Origin: Paracoccus fistulariae
Lineage (GTDB): Bacteria; Pseudomonadota; Alphaproteobacteria; Rhodobacterales; Rhodobacteraceae
Assembly: GCF_028553785.1 (NCBI RefSeq)
Contig: NZ_CP067136.1
Span: 1,302,001-1,366,000, forward strand
Reading direction: 5' to 3'
Length of the DNA: 64,000 bases
Numbering within the stretch: position 1 is the first letter of the stretch; every line of letters begins with the position of its first letter. Under the pieces are notes generated by a model. The model saw nothing but the letters and a program-made list of their open reading frames with translations. It was not told the origin of the DNA and ran no database searches. Below are positions 30,766 through 39,548 of the stretch, one piece after another. The translations under genes and the position numbers were made by a program.

Positions 30766-31956
30766 TCACTCTACCCGTTCGATGACCATGGCGATGCCCT
30801 GCCCCACGCCCACGCACATGGACAGGCAGGCATAGCGACCGCCCGTCCGCTCCAACTGGCGCATGGCGGTCAGCAGGATCCGCGCGCCCGACGCGCCCAG
30901 AGGGTGACCCACGGCGATGGCGCCGCCATTCGGGTTCAGGCGGCTGTCAGCGGGATCAAGCTGCAATTGCTTGCAGCAGGCCAGAACCTGACTGGCAAAG
31001 GCCTCGTTGATTTCGATCACATCCATATCGGCCATCGTCAGGCCCGCGCGCTCCAGCGCCTTGGGCACGGCAAAGCCCGGACCGATACCCATGATGCGCG
31101 GTGGCACCCCCGCAATCGCGCCCGAAACGATCCGCGCGCGGGGCTTGGGCCCCAGATCGCGCGATCCGATCAGCAACGCGCCCGCCCCGTCATTGACGCC
31201 CGAGGCATTGGCGGCGGTGACGACACCGCCTTCGAACAGCGGCTTCAGCGAGGCCATCTTGTCCAGCGAGGTGCCGGGGCGCGGATGTTCGTCGGCATCC
31301 ACCACCGTCACCGCGCCCTTGCGCCCCGCGATCTCGATGGGCAGGATTTCGTCGGTGAAAAAGCCCTCGGCCCGGGCGGCCTCGTATTTCTGCTGGCTGG
31401 CATAGGCATATTCGTCGCATTCCTGCCGACCGATCTCGTAATCGGCGGCCAGATTGTCGGCGGTCTGCGGCATGGTGTAATCGCCGAATTCCTTGGCGAA
31501 ACGCTTGTTGGGGAAGCGTGTGCCGATGGTGGAATCATACATTTCCGGCTGCCGCGCCCAGGCGCTTGCGGATTTCGCGACGACAAAGGGCGCGCGGGTC
31601 ATGCTTTCGGTGCCGCCCGCCAGATACAGATCGGCCTCGCCCACCGTGACCGAGCGTGCGGCATCCAGTGCCGCCGCCATGCCCGAACCGCACAGCCGGT
31701 TGACCGTCAGCCCACCTGCGGCTTCGTGGACACCGCCCAGAAGCCCCGAAAACCGCGCGACATTGCGACTGTCCTCGCCCGACTGGCAGACATTGCCCAG
31801 GATCACATCCTCGATCCGGTCGACCGGCAGATCGGAACGCTGGATCAGGGCGGCGATGACCCGCGCGGCCAGATCGTCGGGCCGGATGCTGGCCAGCGCA
31901 CCTGCGTGGCGACCAAAGGGGCTGCGCAAACCGTCATAGATATAGCCTTGAAGCAT
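30766..31956 (-). CDS. 3-oxoacyl-CoA thiolase (PcaF/PaaJ/PimB-like)
   Basis: 396-residue thiolase with nucleophile Cys89 in NRLCGSGMAA, His351 in AVGHPLGASGAR and second cysteine Cys381 in CVGVGQG. The IYDGLRSPFGRHAGALASIRPDDLAA beginning and RFPNKRFAKEFGDYTMPQTADNLA segment are typical of the 3-oxoadipyl-CoA thiolase branch (PcaF, PaaJ). That branch handles 3-oxo dicarboxyl-CoA esters, consistent with a dicarboxylate pathway. It lies 9 bp before the FadB-like gene, and its start overlaps the ligase stop by one base. Confidence 0.9.
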   Translation of the reverse strand: MLQGYIYDGLRSPFGRHAGALASIRPDDLAARVIAALIQRSDLPVDRIEDVILGNVCQSGEDSRNVARFSGLLGGVHEAAGGLTVNRLCGSGMAAALDAARSVTVGEADLYLAGGTESMTRAPFVVAKSASAWARQPEMYDSTIGTRFPNKRFAKEFGDYTMPQTADNLAADYEIGRQECDEYAYASQQKYEAARAEGFFTDEILPIEIAGRKGAVTVVDADEHPRPGTSLDKMASLKPLFEGGVVTAANASGVNDGAGALLIGSRDLGPKPRARIVSGAIAGVPPRIMGIGPGFAVPKALERAGLTMADMDVIEINEAFASQVLACCKQLQLDPADSRLNPNGGAIAVGHPLGASGARILLTAMRQLERTGGRYACLSMCVGVGQGIAMVIERVE

Positions 31957-33488
31957 CAGTTCCGTTCCTTCTGTTCCAACTGCGCGGCGAAATGGGCCAG
32001 CAGTTTGCTTTTCAATATTTTTCCGGTCGCGGCCTGCGGCAGCGCATCGGCAATGATGATCCGCGCGGGCAGCTTGTAGGGGCCCACGCGCGCGCGCATC
32101 CAGTCGCGCAACTCATCCCCGGTCACGGGGCCATGGGTGGTCACGAAGGCGATGACGTCCTCATCGCCGTCACGGGCCATGCCGACCACCGCGCTCATGG
32201 TGACGGCGGGATGGGTCGACAGCACCGCCTCGATCTCGGGCGGATAGACGTTGAAGCCGGAATGCACGATCAGCTCTTTCAAGCGGCCGACGATATGCAG
32301 GGCGCCATCGGGATCCTGCCGCGCCAGATCGCCGGTGCGCAGAAAGCCGTCCTCTGTCAGTGCGGCGCGCGTGGCGTCGGGATTGCCGTAATACCCCTTC
32401 ATCACATTCGGCCCGCGCGCCCATAATTCGCCGACGCCATGCTGATCGGGATTGTGGATCAGAACCTCCATCCCTGGCACTGCCACCCCGACCGAGGCAT
32501 CCTGACGCGGGCTTTCCATCCGCGTGGTCGCGATCCCGGGCGAGGCCTCGGTCTGGCCATAGCCGTTATGCAGCGTCAGGCCAAAGGCCCTCTCGACCCG
32601 TTGTTTCAGGCCCAGATCCAGCGGCGCGCCGCCGGCATAGATATAGCGCAGTTTGTGCTCGGGCCGATGGATCCCGCGTTCCCCCATGCGTTTCAGCAGG
32701 GCGGCAAAGATCTGTGGCACGGCCGGCAGGATGGTCACATCATTGGCTAGATGCTCCAGCACCTCATCGGCGTCGAAACGTGGCATCACGATCAGTCGCG
32801 ATCCCCGCGCCAGCGCCGCCAGAAAGACCGAGGTCAGGCCAAAGATATGCGTGCCGGGCAGGACGGCCAGCGTCGTATCATCGGGCGAGATCCGCCGCAG
32901 CCCCGAGGATGTCCTGCACATGTAAAGAAGATTGCCATGGGTCAGCATCACGCCTTTCGGCTCGCCCACCGTGCCGCTGGTATAGATCAGCGCCGCGACC
33001 TGATCCGGCCCCTGCTCGACCGGCTCGGCCCTGGCCTCGCGCAAGGGCGAGACCAGCAATTCGCCGCAAGCCAGGCGCCCCAGCGACACCGCCTCCATCC
33101 GATCGGCATGGGCGCGCGAGGCTGCCGAGGCCTCGGGCGTGAACACGACGCAGCGGATATCGGCAACCTCGGTCAGGCGGGCAACTTCGGCTTCCGTCAG
33201 GCGGGCATTGACCAGCAGAACCCAGGCGTCAAGCTGGCTCAGCGCCAGCACGGCGGCCAGATAGGTGGCGCTGTTTTCCGACAGCAGCATGACCCGGTCG
33301 CCCGGGCGCACGCCATGGCTGCGCAGCCGATCCGCCATCCGCGCCACCAGCGAGGTCAGATCGCCATAGCAATAGGCCGTGCCGTCATGGTCCCACAGCG
33401 CGATGCGCGACGGCTCTGCCTGCAGCAGCAGATCGTGGATCCGGCGCAGATCGGCGGTCGTGGCTTCGATGGTCGGATCGGTGCTCAT
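31956..33488 (-). CDS. AMP-forming acyl-CoA synthetase
   Basis: 510-residue ANL-superfamily ligase that activates a carboxylic acid with ATP and CoA. It has the P-loop-like LIYTSGTVGEPKG (168-179), the NGYGQTEASPG motif, TGDLARQDPDG and the C-terminal catalytic Lys490 in QAATGKILKSK. It probably activates the acid brought in by the TAXI-TRAP permease encoded immediately upstream; that gene's stop overlaps this start (ATGA), which fixes the start at MSTDPTIEAT. Substrate (dicarboxylate, fatty or aromatic acid) is not determinable from sequence alone. Confidence 0.9.
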   Translation of the reverse strand: MSTDPTIEATTADLRRIHDLLLQAEPSRIALWDHDGTAYCYGDLTSLVARMADRLRSHGVRPGDRVMLLSENSATYLAAVLALSQLDAWVLLVNARLTEAEVARLTEVADIRCVVFTPEASAASRAHADRMEAVSLGRLACGELLVSPLREARAEPVEQGPDQVAALIYTSGTVGEPKGVMLTHGNLLYMCRTSSGLRRISPDDTTLAVLPGTHIFGLTSVFLAALARGSRLIVMPRFDADEVLEHLANDVTILPAVPQIFAALLKRMGERGIHRPEHKLRYIYAGGAPLDLGLKQRVERAFGLTLHNGYGQTEASPGIATTRMESPRQDASVGVAVPGMEVLIHNPDQHGVGELWARGPNVMKGYYGNPDATRAALTEDGFLRTGDLARQDPDGALHIVGRLKELIVHSGFNVYPPEIEAVLSTHPAVTMSAVVGMARDGDEDVIAFVTTHGPVTGDELRDWMRARVGPYKLPARIIIADALPQAATGKILKSKLLAHFAAQLEQKERN

Positions 33489-35458
33489 ATCCGCGCCCCC
33501 TGTGTCCGCCGGTCGCCGCGCCGATAGGCCAGAAACAGGGGCGGCGCGGCCAGAAGGATGCCAAGCGCGGCAGTGGTGCCAAAGCCCACCCCGGCAAAGG
33601 GCATGGCGGGCATGGCGATAAAGAACCCGCCCACTGTCAGCATGACGCGCAGCAGATATTCGCCCCGCCCGGTCAGCGGGCCCAGAAAGCTGACAAAGCC
33701 CTGCAGCCCCATGCTGATCAACCCGACCCCCATGAAGGCGCATGTCACCGCCAGCATTACCTCACCCGCCGAGGAATTGCCGATCAGCGACGGGTTCAGC
33801 ACGAACAGGAACGGCACCAGATAGATGATGCTTCCCAGCCGCATCGCCTCGAACCCCGCGCGCATCGGGCTGGTCCCGGCCAGCGAGGCCGCCGCATAGG
33901 CGCCCAATGCAACCGGCGGCGTGATATAGCTAACCATGCCCCAATACAGGATGAACAGATGCACCGCCATCCGGTCCAGCCCCCCGGCCTCTAACGCCGG
34001 GGCCAGCACGATGGCCAGAAAGATATAGCAGGCCGTCGCCGTCATCCCCATGCCGAAGACAAAGGCGGTCAGCGCCCCCATGATCAGCAGCACGAAGACA
34101 TTGTCGCCCGCGATGAACAGCAATTCATTGACCAGCGTTCCGGCCAGCCCCGTGGCCGAGAAAGCCCCGACGATCAGGCCGATGCCCAGGATCACCGCCG
34201 TCAGTTCGGCCAGTCCGGTGCCGATGCCCAGGATCACGTCCAGGAATTTGCGCGCCGTCATGCGATGGCTTGGCATGAACTGGTTGATGATCAGCAACAG
34301 CACCACCGAATAAAAGGGCGCGGCGGTTTCCTGACGCAGCACGACCATCATGAAAATCAGCAGGCCAAAGACCAGCACATAGGGCCATCCCTTGCGCATC
34401 GTCTCGGCCAGCCGGGGAACCTCGGACCGTTCCAGCCCTCTTAGCCCGCGCCGCGCCGCATAGGCGTCGATCTGGGCGAACAGCGCAAAATAGAACAGCG
34501 CCGAGGGGATGGCCGCCGCCAGCACGATATCGGCATAGGGCACCGACAGGAATGAGGCCATGACAAAGGCCGTTGCCCCCATGATCGGCGGCATCAGCAC
34601 CCCCCCGGTCGAGGCGCAGGCCTCGGTCGCGGCGGCGGTCTTGGCGGAAAATCCGGTGCGGCGCATGGCCGGGATCGAGACGACGCCCGTGGTCAGCACG
34701 TTGGAAATCACGCTGCCCGACATCGAGCCCATGAAACCGCTGGCAAAGATCGACACCTTGGCCGCCCCGCCGCGATAGCGCCCGACCAGCCCAAGCGCCA
34801 GATCGTTGAAGAACACCCCGCCGCCCGTCTGCTGTAGAACCGCGCCAAAGATGATGAAGCCGATCACCACCCCGCCAAAGGCCTTCATCGGGATCCCGAA
34901 GATGCTTTCAGACGAATAGACGTGATAGGAAAAGGTCTCGCTCAGCGTGCTTTGAAAGCCCGAGAACGGGGCCGGGACATAGCCTGCGAATGACGGGTAA
35001 AAGGCCAGAAGCGTCACGATGATCGCCAGAACCAGACCGCCTGCGCGGCGCGTCCCTTCCAGCACCAGCGCCGCAAAGGCAAAGGCCATCCATTGCGCAA
35101 AGGGCGGCGCGGCGAATTCCCACCCCTCGCTGAGGTTCTGCATCGCGGTCGCGGCGACATAGCTGCCCGTGACCAGCGTCAGGCCCGCCAGAAGCCAGTC
35201 AAGCGGCGCGGCGCGCGTGGTCCGCTGACCGCGACTGTCGAAGGTCAGAAAGGCGCAGGCCAGAAACAGCGAGGCCAGAATATTCAGATATCGGTTATCC
35301 AGCAGCGTCAGCCCGAACAGGCGCAGGTTGAACAACTGGTTCACCACCAGCACCAGACCCGCGACTGTCAGCACGGCCAGCGCATAGTCGCGCGGCGTCA
35401 GGGGCAGCCTTTCGGCAACGGGCTGATCGTCTTGAGAAGTCGTTTCGGCTGTCTGCAT
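33485..35458 (-). CDS. TAXI-type TRAP transporter fused permease
   Basis: 657-residue integral membrane protein with about 16-18 hydrophobic segments, of the DctM/DctQ-fused type used with TAXI binding proteins. Typical features are FMGSMSGSVISNVLTTGVVSIPAMRR, ATEACASTGGVLMPPIMGATAFVMA, GMGMTATACYIFLA and YWGMVSYITPPVALGAYAAA. It imports an organic acid using an ion gradient. The start MQTAETTSQDDQ has a GGAGAGGAG-rich ribosome-binding region upstream. The gene is preceded by a strong hairpin after the binding protein gene and followed by the coupled acyl-CoA ligase. Confidence 0.92.
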   Translation of the reverse strand: MQTAETTSQDDQPVAERLPLTPRDYALAVLTVAGLVLVVNQLFNLRLFGLTLLDNRYLNILASLFLACAFLTFDSRGQRTTRAAPLDWLLAGLTLVTGSYVAATAMQNLSEGWEFAAPPFAQWMAFAFAALVLEGTRRAGGLVLAIIVTLLAFYPSFAGYVPAPFSGFQSTLSETFSYHVYSSESIFGIPMKAFGGVVIGFIIFGAVLQQTGGGVFFNDLALGLVGRYRGGAAKVSIFASGFMGSMSGSVISNVLTTGVVSIPAMRRTGFSAKTAAATEACASTGGVLMPPIMGATAFVMASFLSVPYADIVLAAAIPSALFYFALFAQIDAYAARRGLRGLERSEVPRLAETMRKGWPYVLVFGLLIFMMVVLRQETAAPFYSVVLLLIINQFMPSHRMTARKFLDVILGIGTGLAELTAVILGIGLIVGAFSATGLAGTLVNELLFIAGDNVFVLLIMGALTAFVFGMGMTATACYIFLAIVLAPALEAGGLDRMAVHLFILYWGMVSYITPPVALGAYAAASLAGTSPMRAGFEAMRLGSIIYLVPFLFVLNPSLIGNSSAGEVMLAVTCAFMGVGLISMGLQGFVSFLGPLTGRGEYLLRVMLTVGGFFIAMPAMPFAGVGFGTTAALGILLAAPPLFLAYRRGDRRTQGARI

Positions 35459-35554
35459 CCTGGTCTCCTCTCCAAGCGCAAGGGGATGCGGGACCGTGAC
35501 CCCGCCTCTGGAAATGACGCGACCGGCAGGCCGCATCATCAGCCGTATGCAAAG

Positions 35555-35587
35555 GGTTCCGCGTCACCGCTGTGGCGGCGCGGAGCC
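35555..35587 (-). promoter_or_regulatory. Strong hairpin between TAXI binding protein and permease genes
   Basis: A 9-bp stem (35555-35563 with 35579-35587, one G-U pair) is extended by an inner CCGC/GCGG stem with a 3-base bulge. There is no T-run. It lies 6 bases after the binding-protein stop, where such structures commonly stabilise the upstream mRNA or attenuate transcription, giving more binding protein than permease. Confidence 0.55.
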
Positions 35588-35593
35588 CCGATA

Positions 35594-36733
35594 TCAGAAG
35601 ACGACCTGCAGCCCCGCATCGGCCAGCGCCTTGCGCCGCGCCTCGCCCCAGGCGGCTTCCCAGTCCTCGGGGTTTTCCGCGACCAGCTTGTCCCAGGCCG
35701 CTTTCAGCGTCTGCTGGCGACCGACCAAAGCATCGTTGTGGGCCTGCGCCGCATCGCTCCAGACGCCGGCCTCCTTGAAATAGCGGATGGCCCCGTCGTG
35801 ATAGGGGACGACCCATTCGAAATTCTGCCGGTCCAGCGCCCAGCCGCTGATGCCGGGAACCTTGCCGTCATAGGTCGGGAACAGCTCGATCATGGCCTTG
35901 GTCATGTTATAGACCAGATCCTCTTCCGTCTCTGCCATCGCGATCAGCACCGGATAGGGATAGGCAGCGCCGTCAACGCCCTCGGTTCCGTCCAGATTGG
36001 CGCCGACCGTCATCCGCGTCTTGGAAAAGAAGGGCGCGATTGTCGTCAGCCTTTCGAAGGCTTCGTCATCATTGGGGTCCATGCTGGGCCAGCTGATGCC
36101 GCGCGGGCTGGAGGCCGCCTCATAGGCCGGGCCGCTATTGGTCGAGGTAAAGACCGCGTCCACCTGCCCGTCCATCAGCGCCTGCCAGGACGCGCTGTAG
36201 CCGCCGAAATCGACGCGGGTCACATCGTCCCAGGTCAGCCCGGCATAGGCCAGATAGGCGTCCATATTGACGTTCAGGCCCGGCGCACCGGTGATCCAGG
36301 CAATCCGCTTGCCCTTCAGATCGGCATAGCTCTCGATCCCCAGATCCCCGGCAACGGCCACGGACAGGCCGATATCGCCGCTGTTATTGGCCAGCAGCAG
36401 GCGGATCGGTTGCGGGCCCCATTTCTGCTCACCGAATTCAAAGGCGCCCTCCTGCGCCATGAAGCTGCCGCCGACGCCGGTTGCCGAAAACTGCACCCGG
36501 CCCTGCCGCAAGGGTTCGGTCCGCGAGACGTCGTTCTTGCCCGGCAGCACCCGCAGGCTGGTTCCCGTCGCCTTCTGGATTTCACCGCCGATGGCGACGG
36601 CCTGATTGAACCCGCCAGAGCCGGTATCATAGGCTGTCCAGGACAGCTGGCGCGGCAGATCGATCTCTTGTGCCTGCGCGCCGGTTCCCAGCAGAACGGC
36701 CAGCCCCAGGGCGGCATCTCTTACTCGCTTCAT
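35594..36733 (-). CDS. TAXI-family TRAP solute-binding protein
   Basis: 379-residue periplasmic binding protein with a signal peptide (MKRVRDAALGLAVLLGTGAQAQ, cleavage near residue 22). TAXI features are LSWTAYDTGSGGFNQAVAIGG at the mature start, VLPGKNDVSRTEPLRQGRVQFSATG, KGKRIAWITGAPGLNVNMDAYL and PYHDGAIRYFKEAGVW. It captures the substrate for the fused permease. A GGAGGA ribosome-binding site precedes the ATG at 36733. It is the first gene of the cluster I operon, and IclR-type palindromes stand 41-67 bp upstream of the start codon. Confidence 0.92.
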   Translation of the reverse strand: MKRVRDAALGLAVLLGTGAQAQEIDLPRQLSWTAYDTGSGGFNQAVAIGGEIQKATGTSLRVLPGKNDVSRTEPLRQGRVQFSATGVGGSFMAQEGAFEFGEQKWGPQPIRLLLANNSGDIGLSVAVAGDLGIESYADLKGKRIAWITGAPGLNVNMDAYLAYAGLTWDDVTRVDFGGYSASWQALMDGQVDAVFTSTNSGPAYEAASSPRGISWPSMDPNDDEAFERLTTIAPFFSKTRMTVGANLDGTEGVDGAAYPYPVLIAMAETEEDLVYNMTKAMIELFPTYDGKVPGISGWALDRQNFEWVVPYHDGAIRYFKEAGVWSDAAQAHNDALVGRQQTLKAAWDKLVAENPEDWEAAWGEARRKALADAGLQVVF

Positions 36734-36773
36734 GGTTCCTCCTCCCATGCGCGCCTTGATCGGCGCTAATTTT

Positions 36774-36800
36774 TGCGAACAGATGGTTCGCATAGCGAAC
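36774..36800. promoter_or_regulatory. Overlapping palindromic operators upstream of the TAXI operon
   Basis: TGCGAAC-N5-GTTCGCA (36774-36792) overlaps GTTCGC-ATA-GCGAAC (36786-36800), so one GTTCGC arm serves two palindromes. Position, symmetry and recurrence (36947-36961) suggest the binding site of the divergent IclR-type regulator. Confidence 0.75.
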
Positions 36801-36946
36801 GAAGGATGCCACAAACTGATGCTATGTCAAGCGACCCCAGACGCGTAATTTGCTAAATTGCCTGCTCATAACGGCATTTTCAGGCTGCAAGACCGCCGGA
36901 TGATGCCTGCCCGCGCGCTCGCAACCGTCAAGCTGTCAAACTGTCT

Positions 36947-36961
36947 GTTCGCATAGCGGAA
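36947..36961. promoter_or_regulatory. Second copy of the GTTCGCATAGCG operator
   Basis: GTTCGCATAGCGGAA matches the 36786-36800 palindrome in 13 of 15 bases. It lies 72 bp upstream of the IclR gene start, 161 bp from the first copy, consistent with autoregulation plus control of the divergent operon. Confidence 0.7.
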
Positions 36962-37032
36962 TTGCGTCTATACTCACGCGACAGTCGGCAGTGGCCCGCT
37001 TTACGGGTCGCGCAACAGAAGGAAGATCACCC

Positions 37033-37824
37033 ATGGACGAGATTGCATCGCTTCGGGATGAGGGTGACGAAAATGACCGCCAATTCGTGACGGCGCTGGC
37101 ACGGGGGCTGGATATTCTGGGCTGCTATGGTCCCGATGACCGGTATCTGACCAATCACGAAATCGCCGCCCGCACCGGCCTTGCCCGGCCGACCGTGTCG
37201 CGGCTGACCCATACGCTGATGAAAACCGGACATCTGCACCGAGATGAGGGCAATGGCGCCTATCGGCTGGCGGCCAAGGTGCTGCATCTGGGCTTTGGCG
37301 CGCTTGCCGGGATCAACCTGGCCGAGCGCGCGGGCGAGGTCATGTCGGCATTATCCGGCGGCCCGAACCCCTATCTGACCATCGCACTGGCCGAACGCAG
37401 CGGTGTCCGCGCGATCTATCTGGCGGCGCGGCGCCAGCGTCAGGCGGTGTCGCTGTCGATTGATGTCGGGGCCAGGCTGCCGCTGTTCTATTCGGCCATC
37501 GGGCGCGGGATTCTGGCCGGCATGACCGAGGATGAGCGGCAAGAGGTGCTGCGCATGGGCATTGCCGAATTTCCCGGCCAGCGCGAGCGTATGGAGAAAA
37601 GTCTGGACGACATTGCCCGCGATTATGAAACCTATGGCTATTGCACCAGTTTCGGCGCCTGGAAGCCCGAGATCAACGCCATCGCCGCCCCTGTCCGGTC
37701 GCTGGACGGGACTTCGGTCTACGGGCTGAACATCGGCGGCCCGTCCTTCCTCGTTTCGCCCGAGGAATTGCACGAAGACTATGGCTATCGCCTGTTGCAG
37801 GCGGTGAAGGAACTGGGCGGCTAA
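37033..37824 (+). CDS. IclR-family transcriptional regulator
   Basis: 263-residue IclR-type regulator. A winged helix-turn-helix (about 17-80) contains FVTALARGLDILGCYG and NHEIAARTGLARPTVSRLTHTLMKTGHL. The effector domain (about 95-260) has RLPLFYSAIGRGILAGM and the C-terminal INAIAAPVRSLDGTSVYGLNIGGP strand. It is divergent from the TAXI/beta-oxidation operon and probably controls it through the GTTCGC palindromes in the shared 299-bp intergenic region. The start at 37033 has an AAGGAAG ribosome-binding site. The 3' end overlaps the convergent dehydrogenase gene by 4 bp. Confidence 0.92.
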   Translation: MDEIASLRDEGDENDRQFVTALARGLDILGCYGPDDRYLTNHEIAARTGLARPTVSRLTHTLMKTGHLHRDEGNGAYRLAAKVLHLGFGALAGINLAERAGEVMSALSGGPNPYLTIALAERSGVRAIYLAARRQRQAVSLSIDVGARLPLFYSAIGRGILAGMTEDERQEVLRMGIAEFPGQRERMEKSLDDIARDYETYGYCTSFGAWKPEINAIAAPVRSLDGTSVYGLNIGGPSFLVSPEELHEDYGYRLLQAVKELGG

Positions 37825-39548
37825 GCGGCGTCCAGCCCGGCGCGCTGCAGCAGGCCCGGCAGCCAGTCGGGCTCTGTCCCGGCGGGTGTCAGCGGATCGC
37901 GTGGCGACAGTTTGTGGTCAAGAACCAGTCGTGCCAGGGACACCCGATCCGTGGCAACCTGCGCCTCCTGCGCCGACAATTGCGCCGCTTCCCAGGCCAT
38001 GAAAACCGCCGCCGTCACGTGATAAAGGGCCGAGGCCGCACGCCGGGTTTCCTCGGTTGCGCCGCCGCCATCACTGGCCTGCGCCATCAGCGCGCTGCTG
38101 CGCTGCAACGCGTCGGCCAGCGGTTCGGCCAGATCGGGGGGCACATCGTCCAGAAGATCGCGCAGATAGGCCGCCAGCGCCGACAGCGCCCCTTCGCGAC
38201 GGGCGGCGCGGGCCACATCCAGCGCCACGATATTGCTGGTTCCTTCCCAGATCGAACCCAGATGCGCGTCGCGCAGGATCCGGGCATCCGACCATTCCTC
38301 GATATAGCCGCAGCCACCGCGCACCTCCATCGCGTCGCCTGCGACCTTGCGTGCGTCGCGGCAGGTGCGGAACTTGATCAGCGGGGTCAGGATGCGCAGC
38401 ACCGGCGCCATCGCCGCATCGCCCGCATCGGCGGCGGCCAGCACCCGCGCGGTGTGAAAGACCATGCTGCGCCCCTCTTCAGCGGCCAGCAGCATCTTGG
38501 CCAGTTGTCGGCGCATCAGCGGCATCTCGATCAGGCTGCTGCCGAACGCGGTGCGGTGCCGGGCGATGAACAGCGCCTCGGCCACGGATCGACGCATCAT
38601 CCCGGCGCTGCGCACGCCATTGGCCAGCCGCGACATGTTGATCATATCCGTCATCTGCCGGAAGCCCTGCCCGGGATCGCCGACCAGATAGGCGGTCGCC
38701 CCCTCCAGCGCGATCTCGCCCGAGGCCATCGAGCGGGTGCCCAGCTTGTCCTTCAGCCGCAGGATCCGATAGGCATTGCGCCGACCGTCCGGCAGATGCC
38801 GGGGCAGCAGGAACAGCGACAGCCCGCGCGTCCCCGCGCCACCCCCTTCGGGCCGGGCCAGCACCATGGCCAGTTCCGCATCAGGATTGGAACAGAACCA
38901 CTTATCGCCATAAAGCCGCCAGTCGCCATCCTCCAGTCGTGCCACCGTGTCGATGGCGCCCACATCCGATCCCGCCGCCTGTTCGGTCATGAACATCGCG
39001 CCCTGGAACAGCGTATCCATATCCTGCGATGTCAGCCGGTCCAGAAAACGGTCCTGCAAGGCGTTGGATCCGAATTTGCGCAGCGTGCGGGTCAGCGAAT
39101 CCGTCATGCTGAGCGGGCAGCACAACCCGAATTCCGCCTGCACGAACAGAAAGACCAGGGCATATTTCGCCATCGGATGCAGCCGGTCGGGCAGATCGAA
39201 GACACCGCCCCGATGCGACATCGCCGCCAGACCGAAATCGCCAAAGGCGATCTGCTCCATCTGCTGATAGGCGGGATGTTTCTCGATCCGCTCGACGGGC
39301 GCGCCGGTGCGGTCGCGGATCGACAGGCTGGGCGGGTTCTGATCCGCCGCCAGCGCCAGCGTTTCCAGCCTGTCGCCAACCAGCGCGCCCATGCGGTCCA
39401 GTTGCCCGAGGATGACCGGCGCGATCTTTTCGGGCAGATAGATCGACAGCAGGGACCGGAAGGCCGGATCGGCGCGGAAGGCATTCGTGCCACGGCTGTC
39501 ATGGATGTTGCGATAGCTGGCCGGACCCGTGGCGCGGTGATCCTTCAT
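37821..39548 (-). CDS. AidB-like acyl-CoA dehydrogenase
   Basis: 575-residue acyl-CoA dehydrogenase of the long AidB type. N-terminal features are NPPSLSIRDRTGAPVERIEKHPAYQQ and an early FGLCCPLSMTDSL; the FAD region has GAMFMTEQAAGSDVGAI and YGDKWFCSNPDAE; and GGCGYIEEWSDARILRDAHL with WEGTSNIVALD follows. AidB itself binds DNA and responds to alkylation, but many relatives sit in catabolic operons. Being last in an operon with a CoA-transferase, a citryl-CoA-lyase-like enzyme and a TAXI importer suggests a catabolic acyl-CoA substrate here. The start overlaps the lyase stop (ATGA). Confidence 0.85.
   Translation of the reverse strand: MKDHRATGPASYRNIHDSRGTNAFRADPAFRSLLSIYLPEKIAPVILGQLDRMGALVGDRLETLALAADQNPPSLSIRDRTGAPVERIEKHPAYQQMEQIAFGDFGLAAMSHRGGVFDLPDRLHPMAKYALVFLFVQAEFGLCCPLSMTDSLTRTLRKFGSNALQDRFLDRLTSQDMDTLFQGAMFMTEQAAGSDVGAIDTVARLEDGDWRLYGDKWFCSNPDAELAMVLARPEGGGAGTRGLSLFLLPRHLPDGRRNAYRILRLKDKLGTRSMASGEIALEGATAYLVGDPGQGFRQMTDMINMSRLANGVRSAGMMRRSVAEALFIARHRTAFGSSLIEMPLMRRQLAKMLLAAEEGRSMVFHTARVLAAADAGDAAMAPVLRILTPLIKFRTCRDARKVAGDAMEVRGGCGYIEEWSDARILRDAHLGSIWEGTSNIVALDVARAARREGALSALAAYLRDLLDDVPPDLAEPLADALQRSSALMAQASDGGGATEETRRAASALYHVTAAVFMAWEAAQLSAQEAQVATDRVSLARLVLDHKLSPRDPLTPAGTEPDWLPGLLQRAGLDAA

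Noticed and set aside
28423..32079. A 1218-codon open frame on the plus strand opposite the FadB-like and thiolase genes
   Set aside because: Its product is rich in His, Arg, Gln and Asp with no domain pattern, and the opposite strand carries clear enzymes. Long antisense frames are expected in GC-rich DNA with strong third-position bias.
37821..39548. DNA-alkylation response role for the AidB-like dehydrogenase
   Set aside because: AidB homology alone does not prove it, and its operon is entirely transport and CoA-ester metabolism, with no ada, alkA or alkB gene nearby.
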